Source of the DNA: Ruminococcaceae bacterium Marseille-P2935 | GTDB lineage: Bacteria > Bacillota > Clostridia > Oscillospirales > Ruminococcaceae | Direction of reading: 5' to 3' | DNA: 64,000 nt | Assembly: GCA_900104565.1 (NCBI GenBank) | Contig: LT629951.1 | Coordinates: forward strand, 704,312-768,311 | Part shown: one piece after another, positions 44,200 through 52,060 of the stretch | Layout: the number at the start of each line of letters is the position of its first letter | Position numbering within the stretch: position 1 is the stretch's first letter | The notes under the pieces: model-generated | The model's database searches: none | Told to the model about the DNA's origin: nothing | Seen by the model: the letters and a program-made list of their open reading frames with translations, nothing else | Position numbers and translations under genes: made by a program

Positions 44200-44877
44200 G
44201 TGCAACAGACACAACCAGAAACACCAGTGCAGAAGCGTCAGCGTTCTCCTTGGTGCTATTATATCACAGGGGCGGTATGGGTGCTTTATGCATTGGCCCT
44301 TCCCTTATACCGCTGGTATCATTTCCTTATTGCTGCGGCAGTTTCGGCAGCAGCGTTTCTGCTTGCTGACCGGCTGCTGCCGGCTAAGATGGTACAGGTG
44401 CAGCAGTCTATGCCCAAGCCAGATACCGGTGACAGCCAGGTGGATATGCTGATTCGCGAAGGACGGGCAGCCATTGCAAAAATGAAGGAGTATAACGGGG
44501 CCATTCCTGACCCGGAGATTACCGCAAGCATACATAGGCTGGAAGAAATTACTGGAAAGATTTTAGATTACATTGCACAAAAACCTGAAGAAGCCCCAAA
44601 AATTCGCAAATTTATGAATTATTACCTGCCAACTACCCTAAAACTGCTGAACTATTATCAGCTTATGCTGAAGCAGCAGGTACAGGGGGAAAATATAACC
44701 CAGTCGATGGAGCACATTGAGCAGAGCATGCACTCTATTGTGGCGGCATTTGAAAAGCAGCTGGACAACCTCTTCCAGGATGAAGCACTGGATATCTCTA
44801 CAGATATTACTGTGATGGAGGGGATGCTGGCCCAGGAAGGGCTGTCCGGCAGTGAGTTTGAATGGAAGGTCAAATAA
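44200..44877 (+). CDS. XpaC-like 5-bromo-4-chloroindolyl phosphate hydrolysis family protein
   Basis: About 225 aa. Two hydrophobic segments lie near the N-terminus (YYITGAVWVLYALALPLY and FLIAAAVSAAAFLLA). A helical cytosolic domain follows, with VDMLIREGRAAIAKMKEY and KIRKFMNYYLPTTLKLLNYY, the family's recognisable core. XpaC partners TelA in many Firmicutes. The biochemical role is not known despite the name. GTG at 44200 (GAGGGA upstream) is preferred; ATGs at 44170/44173 and 44143 are in frame. Confidence 0.8.
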   Translation: MQQTQPETPVQKRQRSPWCYYITGAVWVLYALALPLYRWYHFLIAAAVSAAAFLLADRLLPAKMVQVQQSMPKPDTGDSQVDMLIREGRAAIAKMKEYNGAIPDPEITASIHRLEEITGKILDYIAQKPEEAPKIRKFMNYYLPTTLKLLNYYQLMLKQQVQGENITQSMEHIEQSMHSIVAAFEKQLDNLFQDEALDISTDITVMEGMLAQEGLSGSEFEWKVK

Positions 44878-44958
44878 GTTCCAGTTTAAAAGACAAACTA
44901 TTTGAGGTTTAATCAGTGAATGGCAAATTGCAAATAAACAAGCAGGAGGTAGAGCAAA

Positions 44959-46134
44959 ATGGCAGATATTAACGAAAAACCAATGCTGACCCTGGATACT
45001 CAGGAGCAGCCTATTCCAACCCTGACCCTAGACCCCATTGCAGACGAGCAGGAGGCACTGGCCAAAGCAAAACAGCCGGAGGCAGAACCTGTAAAGCTGG
45101 ATGAAAGCACACTCAGTGAGGAAGAACGCAAAGCGGTGCAGGAATTTGCTGATAAATTTGATATTTCCAACACCAATGTGATTCTGCAGTATGGTTCGGC
45201 CTCTCAAAAAAAGATTGCGGCCTTCTCGGAAAGTGCTTTAAGCAACGTAAGAACCAAGGACCTTGGTGAAGTTGGCAATATGATTACCAGCCTTGTTGGA
45301 GAACTGAAGGGCTTTACCATAGAGGAAGAAGAGAAAAAAGGGCTATTTGGGCTGTTTAAAAAAGCGGGCAACCAGTTAGTAACCTTAAAAGCCCGGTATG
45401 ATAAAGCCGAAAACAATGTGGATAAAATCTGCAATGTGTTGGAGGACCACCAGGTACAGCTGTTAAAAGATGTTGCTATGCTGGACAAAATGTATGAGCT
45501 GAACCTGGTATATTTTAAAGAACTAGCTATGTATATTATAGCCGGCAAAAAGAAGCTGAGCCAGGTAAGGGAGGAGCAGCTTCCCGGACTAGTGGAAAAA
45601 GCAAAACAGTCGGGTTTGCCCGAAGATGCACAGGCAGCCAAAGATTTGAGCGATTTGTGCGATCGGTTTGAAAAAAAGCTTCATGATTTGGAGCTGACCC
45701 GTATGGTATCCATTCAAATGGCGCCGCAGATTCGACTGGTACAGGGCAGCGATACCCTAATGGTAGAAAAAATTCAATCTACCCTGGTCAATACCATTCC
45801 TTTATGGAAAAGCCAGATGGTTTTGGCATTGGGGATTGCCCACTCGCGCCAGGCTATGGAGGCACAGCGTGAGGTTACCGATATGACCAACGACCTGCTG
45901 CGCAAAAACGCCGAGACGCTGAAGATGGGAACCATTGAGACAGCCAAGGAATCGGAGCGCGGTATTGTAGATATTGAAACATTAAAAGCGACCAACCAGT
46001 CGCTGATTACCACCTTGGATGAGGTGCTTAAAATTCAAAACGAAGGCCGTCAAAAACGCCGGGCAGCAGAACAGGAGCTGGGCCGGATTGAAGGTGAGCT
46101 GAAACAAAAGTTACTGGAGATTCACCAGGCATAA
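44959..46134 (+). CDS. TelA-like toxic anion resistance protein
   Basis: A 391-aa mostly helical cytosolic protein. The GLFGLFKKAGNQL block and the ARYDKAENNVDKI and VYFKELAMYIIAGKKKL stretches identify the TelA family, linked to tellurite and envelope-stress resistance. Extended coiled coil runs from about residue 285 to the end. CAGGAGG precedes the ATG. Second gene of the operon after xpaC; LemA follows. The mechanism is unknown. Confidence 0.9.
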   Translation: MADINEKPMLTLDTQEQPIPTLTLDPIADEQEALAKAKQPEAEPVKLDESTLSEEERKAVQEFADKFDISNTNVILQYGSASQKKIAAFSESALSNVRTKDLGEVGNMITSLVGELKGFTIEEEEKKGLFGLFKKAGNQLVTLKARYDKAENNVDKICNVLEDHQVQLLKDVAMLDKMYELNLVYFKELAMYIIAGKKKLSQVREEQLPGLVEKAKQSGLPEDAQAAKDLSDLCDRFEKKLHDLELTRMVSIQMAPQIRLVQGSDTLMVEKIQSTLVNTIPLWKSQMVLALGIAHSRQAMEAQREVTDMTNDLLRKNAETLKMGTIETAKESERGIVDIETLKATNQSLITTLDEVLKIQNEGRQKRRAAEQELGRIEGELKQKLLEIHQA

Positions 46135-46170
46135 ACTCTGCTGCATAAACTGGGAAGGAGGCGAGGAAGA

Positions 46171-46719
46171 TTGCAGTTGTTAAAAAAACCAAAGATAGCC
46201 GTTGCAGCTATGATCCTTATGATTTTATGTTCTGCCATATTTGGTAATTATCGTTCGTTGCTTCAGCTTTCCCATAAGGTGGAGGCAGTATTTTACCAGG
46301 GAGAACAAGGTGACGGGCTTGGAATTCAAAATGATTTGGAAAAACGGATTGACTTGGCCTATAATATGGTTACCATTGCCCGAAAATATTTGCCCGAAAG
46401 TGATCAGGCTTTAAACGGTGCGTTAATCGCACGGGAGACACTCTTGCAGGCCAAGAGCCCCGCAGAAAAGTATAAGGCAAATCAAAGGCTGACTGAGGCC
46501 ACCACCGACCTTTCTGCCAAATTGGCGGAACTGAAGCTTTCTGCTACGGATGAACGTTATCGGGCCAGTCTGTATCAGGACTTATCTTCCCGCAACAGTA
46601 TTATGAGCCATGACAACTATAATAATGTTGCAGAGGATTTTAACCAGGTACTTCGGTCCTTCCCGTCCAATGTAATAAACCTGGTGTTTCGGGTAGAACC
46701 AGCCGAACTTTACCAATGA
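46171..46719 (+). CDS. LemA family protein
   Basis: A 182-aa protein with one N-terminal membrane segment (VAAMILMILCSAIFGNY) and a long helical extracytoplasmic domain. LEKRIDLAYNMVTIARKYL and YQDLSSRNSIMSHDNYNNVAEDFN resemble LemA, although the usual LVETVK motif is diverged. It starts with TTG at 46171 behind GGAAGGAGG. LemA and TPM-domain proteins commonly travel together, as here. Confidence 0.8.
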   Translation: MQLLKKPKIAVAAMILMILCSAIFGNYRSLLQLSHKVEAVFYQGEQGDGLGIQNDLEKRIDLAYNMVTIARKYLPESDQALNGALIARETLLQAKSPAEKYKANQRLTEATTDLSAKLAELKLSATDERYRASLYQDLSSRNSIMSHDNYNNVAEDFNQVLRSFPSNVINLVFRVEPAELYQ

Positions 46720-46735
46720 TTTGAGGAGATATGCC

Positions 46736-47761
46736 ATGACGATACAACAAGGCAGCAAACAAATTCGGGCGGGAGCCGCACTGATTGGTATGCTGTTGCT
46801 GCTTAGCATGTTTGCCATGACAGCCATGGCAGCGATTCAGGTGCCAGAGCCGGCAGAACTTTTTTATGTAGCTGATTATGCTGACGTACTCAGTGCAGAT
46901 ACGGTGAGCCATATTGTTTCTCAAAACGACGCTTTATATGACGCTACCGGTGCACAAATTGTTGTTGCTACAGTTGATTTTTTAGACGGGCATGATATTG
47001 AAGAATATGCCTGGAAGATGTTTAATGAATGGGGAGTGGGCTCCAAAGAAAAAAATAATGGAGTGCTGCTGCTTTTGGCAATTGGGGAAGACAACTACTG
47101 GGCAGTGCAGGGAAAAGGTTTGGAAGATATTCTGACCAGCGGTGACCTGGGGGACCTTTTGTATGATTACCTGGAAGAAGATTTTGCCAACCAGGATTAT
47201 GATGCAGGCGTTTATAAGGTATTTGATGCAATGTTGCAGCGGTTGCAGCGCTACTATGGGATCGGCGAAACTGATTCCAGCCAGCCGATTATTTTACCGC
47301 CGGCTGGTGGTACGGTAGACCCTATTCCACCCAGCGAGCATTCGGGAGTTGGGTTTTTTCGCATTTTTCCGGTTATCTTGATTGTAATAGTTGTAGTTCT
47401 GGTAATTGTTTTAAGTGCCTTGGCACCAGTGCGCAGGCGCCCCTATTATGGCCCTACCTATTACCCAAGGCGGGGATTTTACCCACGGCGCCGCAGGCCG
47501 CCATTTATGGGGCCGCCTCCACCGCCTGGAGGCGGTATGCATCCGCCCCATTCCGGTGATACTCCTCCGTTTCATGGTGGAGATATATTCGGAGACTTTT
47601 TTGGCGGCGGAGGTTCGACACGGGGCGGCGGAGCAGGAAGATCGTCTTTTTCGGGTTCTTCTCGGAGTTCTTCCCGCAGCTCAGGCCGAAGTTCCAGTTT
47701 CGGCAGCCGGAGCGGAGGGGGAGGTTCCTCCCGGGGCGGCGGAGCAGGACGCAGAAGATGA
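46736..47761 (+). CDS. TPM-domain membrane protein with Gly/Ser/Arg-rich tail
   Basis: A 341-aa protein. Signal segment (ALIGMLLLLSMFAMTAMA), an extracytoplasmic TPM/TLP18.3 domain (about residues 40-170; FYVADYADVLSADTVSHIV, VLLLLAIGEDNYWAVQGKG), a transmembrane helix near 215-240, then about 100 residues rich in Pro, Arg, Gly and Ser ending in RRR. TPM domains have been linked to phosphatase activity and photosystem repair in plants; the role here is unclear. ATG at 46736 has GAGGAG at 8 bases. The repeated SSR/GGG tail may bind RNA, lipids or the wall. Confidence 0.85.
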   Translation: MTIQQGSKQIRAGAALIGMLLLLSMFAMTAMAAIQVPEPAELFYVADYADVLSADTVSHIVSQNDALYDATGAQIVVATVDFLDGHDIEEYAWKMFNEWGVGSKEKNNGVLLLLAIGEDNYWAVQGKGLEDILTSGDLGDLLYDYLEEDFANQDYDAGVYKVFDAMLQRLQRYYGIGETDSSQPIILPPAGGTVDPIPPSEHSGVGFFRIFPVILIVIVVVLVIVLSALAPVRRRPYYGPTYYPRRGFYPRRRRPPFMGPPPPPGGGMHPPHSGDTPPFHGGDIFGDFFGGGGSTRGGGAGRSSFSGSSRSSSRSSGRSSSFGSRSGGGGSSRGGGAGRRR

Positions 47762-47851
47762 CCAGGTTCCCTGCCCCAAGCGGACAGAATTTATAAGAAA
47801 AATTTTTACAGCGGCAAGGCGAAAGCCCTGCCGCTGTTTTTGTATAAAGAA

Positions 47852-48419
47852 AACCACGCGATAGTTGCGTGGTTCAAAGGAGCTTAAGCGTTACATATAT
47901 AAAGAAAACACCTTGAAGTAATTGTACCTAAATATTGTCGGCAAGTATTTTTCAATGAGAAACGTGAAGATATGCGAGAGATGCTGAGAACGCTGTGTCA
48001 GTGGAAAGGCGTGGAAATTATTGAGGGAGAAATCTGCTCCGATCACGTGTATTTACTGCTTAGCACCCCACCCCAGATGAGAGTTTCGGGGTTTATGGGT
48101 TACCTAAAGGGGAAAAGCAGCTTGATGATATTTCAGAAATATGGGAACATGAAATTTGCATACCGAAACCGCAAATTTTGGTGTAAAGGCTACTACGTGG
48201 ACACAGTGGGAAAAAATACAAAAGCAATAAAAGAGTATATAGCAGATCAGTTAAAAAGAGATCAAGAAGCTGACCAGTTAAGTATTTACGATCCGAGAGA
48301 CCTGTTTACGGGTAGCAAGTAACAAACTTGTGCAAAAGTCAGACCGTTATGCGTCTTGAGATGCTGCCAGTAACATAGGGCTTTGCCCGCATATGAAAAA
48401 CCCCCGGCTTAGCCGGGGG
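47852..48419 (+). mobile_element. Decayed IS200/IS605-type insertion sequence
   Basis: Bounded on the left by a hairpin (AACCACGC...GCGTGGTT, 47852-47875) and on the right by CCCCCGGCTTAGCCGGGGG (48401-48419), the subterminal hairpins expected of IS200-like elements, which lack terminal inverted repeats. It contains a broken tnpA. A second copy of the right end (79 aligned bases without gaps) lies at 54764-54842. The right hairpin may also act as terminator. Confidence 0.8.
47903..48322 (+). pseudogene. tnpA: IS200-like transposase TnpA, N-terminally truncated and mutated
   Basis: The frame open from 47903 encodes KHLEVIVPKYCRQVFFNEKR and then the Y1 transposase body to 48322. Start codon and roughly the first 15-20 residues are missing; the first ATG is 47972. 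The HUH metal motif is DHVYLLL, with the second His changed to Tyr. The catalytic-tyrosine region FWCKGYYVDTVG is intact. It is therefore very unlikely to be active. Confidence 0.85.
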
Positions 48420-48547
48420 ATATTTATTGTTTTGCTGATGTAGCTACGAGATGTATCGGTGTACCTTTGATTGCTGCCATGACTTTTGATCTGAATATAA
48501 ATTAATATTAAATAAAAAATATACAAAATGTAATTTATTTCGCAGCT

Positions 48548-49726
48548 TTAGTCTATTTTCATTACTTTTTCGATGACATCTGCCGCAGCCGTTGCGCCTC
48601 TCAAGCGATGGAAGGAAGCCGAAAGAGACCGCGCAGCTTTTTTATAGCTGTTATTTTGAAGCACTGTATCAACTGCGTTCCTGATAACCTGTGCTCCGTT
48701 CCCTGTAAGAAGCAGCCCTGCCCCCAGCTCGTTTGTACGGTTTGCAACACCTGATTGTTCGGGTGTTTGAGGAACAAGCACCATTGGCACACCAAAATAA
48801 AGTGCTTCATTCACGCTATTCATTCCACAATGTGTAATAAACACATCAGAAACCGCAAGAGCTGCCATCTGGTCTGTTTGCTGTACTGTATCAATATTTT
48901 CTGGAATGTCTCCCAAAGAAGAAATATCTGTATACTCTCCGACTGACAGGATAATACGATACGGACTATTCTTAAAAGCAGTAATACAGTTTTTGTAAAA
49001 ATCTGAACGTTGGTTTACTACTGTGCCAAGAGAAATATAAACAGTAGGTGCATCCAGTTTTTTGATTGGTACTGTTATTGGACGTATGCTTGCGCCAACA
49101 AAGGTGTATTTATCAGAAAATGTTTCTGCATAAGGCTGAAATTCAGGTGCAGTATAAACGATCGTATTTGTATCATTATCATTTGCGATGATGGAAAGAA
49201 TATTTTTTACCGCATAACCCTTTGCCCTCAAACGGTTAAGACTTCTGTTAATTTTGGGCATTGCAAACAACATGGAAAATAAATTTCCATGCTTGCTTTT
49301 TATAACTTTTGACGAGTATTTATTAAAAGCAAAGGTTGTTGTAGAAGATACAAATGGGATTCCAAGTTTTAATGCGATCAGCTTTCCCCAATATGCCATC
49401 GAATCTGCAACAATAACGTCCGGTTTCAGTTCCAGCATATCTTTTATAATTGCATCATCAAGGGCCAGGGTCATATTAACAATCAGTTCGGTTGAAAAGG
49501 CAAGGTCTTTGCCGATGCGTTCGCCATCTTCTGCGCTAAGCTTTGTCTGAGGGTCGTATTTGTCACAGGAGACAAAATGCGCACCTGTCGCTTCAATTTT
49601 TTTACGCATAGAATGATAAGAATAATACCACACCTCGTGTCCACGTAATATCAGTTCCCTTACAACACCGAGTGTTGGATTCGTATGGCCGTGCGCGGGA
49701 ATACAGAAAAAGACGATTTTACTCAT
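48548..49726 (-). CDS. Macrolide-type (MGT family) glycosyltransferase
   Basis: A 392-aa GT1-family glycosyltransferase that moves a sugar from a nucleotide donor to a small molecule, often a macrolide. N-terminal VFFCIPAHGHTNPTLGVV, middle DVIVADSMAYWGKLIALKLG, and C-terminal donor-binding THCGMNSVNEALYFGVPMV with PQTPEQ are typical. The ATG at 49726 overlaps the 3' end of the AbrB-type gene, so the two are coupled. The DNA is AT-rich compared with flanks and sits beside an insertion-sequence remnant, which suggests horizontal gain. It could confer antibiotic inactivation or modify a natural product; not provable from sequence. Confidence 0.9.
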   Translation of the reverse strand: MSKIVFFCIPAHGHTNPTLGVVRELILRGHEVWYYSYHSMRKKIEATGAHFVSCDKYDPQTKLSAEDGERIGKDLAFSTELIVNMTLALDDAIIKDMLELKPDVIVADSMAYWGKLIALKLGIPFVSSTTTFAFNKYSSKVIKSKHGNLFSMLFAMPKINRSLNRLRAKGYAVKNILSIIANDNDTNTIVYTAPEFQPYAETFSDKYTFVGASIRPITVPIKKLDAPTVYISLGTVVNQRSDFYKNCITAFKNSPYRIILSVGEYTDISSLGDIPENIDTVQQTDQMAALAVSDVFITHCGMNSVNEALYFGVPMVLVPQTPEQSGVANRTNELGAGLLLTGNGAQVIRNAVDTVLQNNSYKKAARSLSASFHRLRGATAAADVIEKVMKID

Positions 49727-49934
49727 TTTTATCACCGCTGTTAAAAATCTGTTCCGACAGCTTATGAAAAGTTCCCTTCGGAGGAATCGCAATTCCCCGT
49801 TCCTTATCTGCCAGTAAAATCAATGTATCCCCTGGAGAGATACCAAACATCTCACGTGCTTCTTTGGGTATTACGATTTGCCCTTTGGTTCCAACGGTTA
49901 CGGTTCCCGCATATTTTCCTTCCAATTCATCCAT
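49719..49934 (-). CDS. AbrB/SpoVT-type DNA-binding protein
   Basis: A 71-aa protein with one swapped-hairpin domain: GTKGQIVIPKEAREMFG and ISPGDTLILLADKERGIAI. These act as dimers, as transition-state regulators or antitoxins. GGAGG 8 bases before the ATG at 49934 decides the start. It is upstream of and coupled to the glycosyltransferase, likely autoregulating the pair. No toxin gene is adjacent, so an antitoxin role is not supported. Confidence 0.9.
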   Translation of the reverse strand: MDELEGKYAGTVTVGTKGQIVIPKEAREMFGISPGDTLILLADKERGIAIPPKGTFHKLSEQIFNSGDKNE

Positions 49935-49976
49935 TTGATTTTCCTCCAAGTATGATTAGTATGAATTATATGAAAA

Positions 49977-50004
49977 AGTATACTATTTATTTTGGCTTTG
50001 TCAA
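49977..50004 (-). promoter_or_regulatory. Promoter of the AbrB-MGT operon
   Basis: On the minus strand TTGACA (49999-50004), 16-bp spacer, TATACT (49977-49982). GTATGA/GTATAC repeats between here and the start may be the AbrB-type operator. The remaining gap to 50211 shows no gene. Confidence 0.65.
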
Positions 50005-50211
50005 TATCAAAAAAAGAGATAGAGTTTTCTTCTAAAACCTTAATTTGACTTCTCTCTTTTTACCACAACACCCTTCATATTCCTCTAAAACCCATCTAGC
50101 AGTGTTTGCATTTTAAGTAAATCAATACAGCTGTTATATTACTCTTACGGCGGGCAGTAATAAAATATATCCTGCTTTTATGGAAAGTCAATTTCTGTTT
50201 TGAAAAAGGAC

Positions 50212-50240
50212 TGGACAAAACTGTTTGAAAGTGGTAAAAT
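50212..50240 (+). promoter_or_regulatory. Promoter of the tRNA pair
   Basis: TGGACA (50212-50217), 17-bp spacer, TAAAAT (50235-50240), 28 bases ahead of the first tRNA. Confidence 0.6.
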
Positions 50241-50267
50241 TTATTTTGCTTAATATGCCAAGAATAT

Positions 50268-50343
50268 GGGCCCGTAGCGCAGCTGGGAGCGCGTACGGTT
50301 CGCATCCGTAAGGTCGGGAGTTCGATCCTCCTCGGGTCCACCA
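50268..50343 (+). tRNA. tRNA-Ala(CGC)
   Basis: 76-nt cloverleaf with CCA encoded. Acceptor stem GGGCCCG/CGGGTCC includes the G3-U70 pair that identifies alanine tRNAs. Anticodon loop TTCGCAT gives CGC, reading GCG codons. T-loop GTTCGAT. Confidence 0.96.
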
Positions 50344-50378
50344 ACGAAGGGTTTCCTTCAAAAATAATATTTGTGCTT

Positions 50379-50455
50379 GGAGGCATAGCTCAGCTGGTCA
50401 GAGTGCCTGCTTCACACGCAGGAGGTCGCAGGTTCGAGCCCCGCTGTCTCCACCA
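50379..50455 (+). tRNA. tRNA-Val(CAC)
   Basis: 77-nt cloverleaf with CCA encoded. Acceptor GGAGGCA/TGTCTCC, anticodon stem CCTGC/GCAGG with loop TTCACAC, anticodon CAC reading GTG, T-arm GGTTCGAGCC. Follows tRNA-Ala by 35 bases, likely one transcript. Confidence 0.96.
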
Positions 50456-50494
50456 AAAGACACAGCATTCTTAAATGGGTGCTGTGTCTTTTCT
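50456..50494 (+). terminator. Terminator of the tRNA operon
   Basis: AAAGACACAGCA pairs with TGCTGTGTCTTT around a 12-nt loop and ends in TTTTCTTATTTG. Confidence 0.88.
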
Positions 50495-50715
50495 TATTTG
50501 TAACAATATGAAAAACTTAAGTTGTGTTTATCATGTTTATTTTAGGTTTATGATTTGTGCAGTAGTAAAAGGTGTAAAAATCCGAGAAAAAAGAGAGCCG
50601 AACATCGCCATCAGTTGCAGAACAAAAATTAAAACAGGCAGTGGGTATAATGAATACCCACTGCCTTATGTATTCCATTATTAAAAAAGGATACGGTTTT
50701 AAAGTGCAAATTTGA

Positions 50716-51339
50716 CTATAGTTTTTTAAACAGTTCACGAGCTACCCCACAAACTGGGCAGGTAAAACCCTCTGGAAGGGCGTCGGATTCATGAATATAG
50801 CCGCAAACAGTGCAACGAAAGCCTTTCTTTTCTGTTGCTTCTTTATAGGAAGGGGCGTTTTTGGGAGTAGTCCCTTTTTTTACACTATGGTAATAGGCAT
50901 AGGTCATTACTTCCTCGGCACTTAGGTTTTCCGCCTCAGTCACCTCACCCACATAAATAACATGGGTACCTACATCCAGCTGCTGTGTTACCTTACAGCT
51001 AAATCTGGCTGCTGCTGTCTGGGTGACATAAGCAATTCCATTTTTATCGATATTATGGGGAAAGCGCGAAAACTTATCGACTTCGGTACTTGATTTAAAC
51101 CCGAATTCTCCAATTAAGTCCATATCGGCTGCCTGGGTAAGCACTACCCCAGTGAAAAAGCCGGACTGCTCAATAGCTTTTTGAGTACAGTTATTTTTGC
51201 TGATTGTAACCGATAATTTAGCTGGAGATGCAGTCACCTGTGTGAGGGTATTTACTACGCAGCCACATTGACTTCCATTGAAACAGCTGGAAATAAGATA
51301 AAGCCCATAACTTAATTTAAAAAATGCAGTTTGATCCAT
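50716..51339 (-). CDS. Flavin reductase-rubredoxin fusion (high-molecular-weight rubredoxin)
   Basis: A 207-aa protein. Residues 1-150 form an FMN-binding flavin-reductase-like domain (GSQCGCVVNTLTQVTASP, FKSSTEVDKFSRF). Residues about 170-207 are rubredoxin, with FRCTVCGY and FTCPVCGVARELF giving the two CxxC iron ligands. In anaerobes such fusions pass electrons from NAD(P)H to flavodiiron oxygen or NO reductases, protecting against oxidative stress. GGGAGG precedes the ATG. It stands alone, with a palindrome upstream that may bind a redox regulator. Confidence 0.92.
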   Translation of the reverse strand: MDQTAFFKLSYGLYLISSCFNGSQCGCVVNTLTQVTASPAKLSVTISKNNCTQKAIEQSGFFTGVVLTQAADMDLIGEFGFKSSTEVDKFSRFPHNIDKNGIAYVTQTAAARFSCKVTQQLDVGTHVIYVGEVTEAENLSAEEVMTYAYYHSVKKGTTPKNAPSYKEATEKKGFRCTVCGYIHESDALPEGFTCPVCGVARELFKKL

Positions 51340-51368
51340 GAAGTACCTCCCAAAATAGTAAACGCTTC

Positions 51369-51391
51369 TTATTAGGAATTGATTCTAATAA
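51369..51391 (-). promoter_or_regulatory. Palindrome upstream of the rubredoxin gene (candidate operator)
   Basis: TTATTAG (51369-51375) and CTAATAA (51385-51391) are perfect 7-bp arms around a 9-bp AT-rich centre. The overall look is PerR/Fur-like but the spacing is not the canonical 7-1-7. Confidence 0.4.
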
Positions 51392-51626
51392 ATGCTAATA
51401 TTGATTTTATTCCATTAAATTCCTTTTGTCAAGCAAAAACGACTTTTTGCGTAGGCGGATAATTTGCAGTAAGGTATTAAAAATATAGGATGACAGTTTC
51501 TGTCAAAAAGTAAGCGAACTGTAAGCGCACAAGCATAACAGAATGGCATGTTAAAATGTTGGCGTTTGCCTACCGATAAAAACCGTTTTTTATCGGCTGA
51601 TTTTGTATTTTTCTTTTCAAAAAAAC

Positions 51627-51656
51627 TTGACATTGTGGGCATATGCACATTATAAT
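51627..51656 (+). promoter_or_regulatory. Promoter with spacer dyad for the DUF134-Mrp-NifX operon
   Basis: TTGACA (51627-51632), 18-bp spacer, TATAAT (51651-51656). The spacer contains TGGGCATATGCACA, a 14-bp dyad with one mismatch, well placed for a repressor. Confidence 0.75.
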
Positions 51657-51697
51657 AATAAAAGAATGTTGTTGTAACTGTGCTAAAGGAGGAGGTT

Positions 51698-52060
51698 ATG
51701 CCAAGAAACAGCAAATGCAGAAGAGTCTGTGCAGAACCGGTTCATCATATTTTTGTGCCGGAACGCAGCAGCGGCCAGGTTACGCTAACAGTAGAAGAGC
51801 TGGAAGCTATGCGCCTGTGTGACTTGGAAGGACTGGACCAGGACGAAGCTGCAAAACGGATGGATGTCTCCCGAGGTACCTTGCAGCGGATTTTATACTC
51901 TGCCCGGAAATGTACTGTTCAGGCATTGGTGGAGGGAAAAGAAATAATAATTAGTGGCGGCAATTACCGGGTGGCAGGAGAACCCTGCCAGTGCCGAAAA
52001 AATTGCAACCACTGCAGGTTTCACCTGAATAAAATAAAGGAGCTGGAATCAGATGAGTGA
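51698..52060 (+). CDS. DUF134 HTH protein
   Basis: A 120-aa protein. N-terminal basic Cys-containing MPRNSKCRRVCAEP, then a sigma-factor-like helix-turn-helix DQDEAAKRMDVSRGTLQ around residues 48-64, and a C-terminal Cys/His cluster CQCRKNCNHCRFH. It probably senses a metal or redox state and binds DNA. AAAGGAGGAGG precedes the ATG. Its stop overlaps the Mrp start by 8 bases, so it likely regulates this operon, perhaps through the dyad in its promoter. Confidence 0.85.
   Translation: MPRNSKCRRVCAEPVHHIFVPERSSGQVTLTVEELEAMRLCDLEGLDQDEAAKRMDVSRGTLQRILYSARKCTVQALVEGKEIIISGGNYRVAGEPCQCRKNCNHCRFHLNKIKELESDE

Noticed and set aside
49719-49934. Toxin-antitoxin pair with the AbrB-type protein as antitoxin
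   Set aside because: The adjacent gene is a glycosyltransferase and no small toxin-like frame is present.
51369-51391. Canonical PerR or Fur box ahead of the rubredoxin gene
   Set aside because: Arms are palindromic but spaced 9 bp, not the 7-1-7 layout, so only a generic candidate operator is reported.
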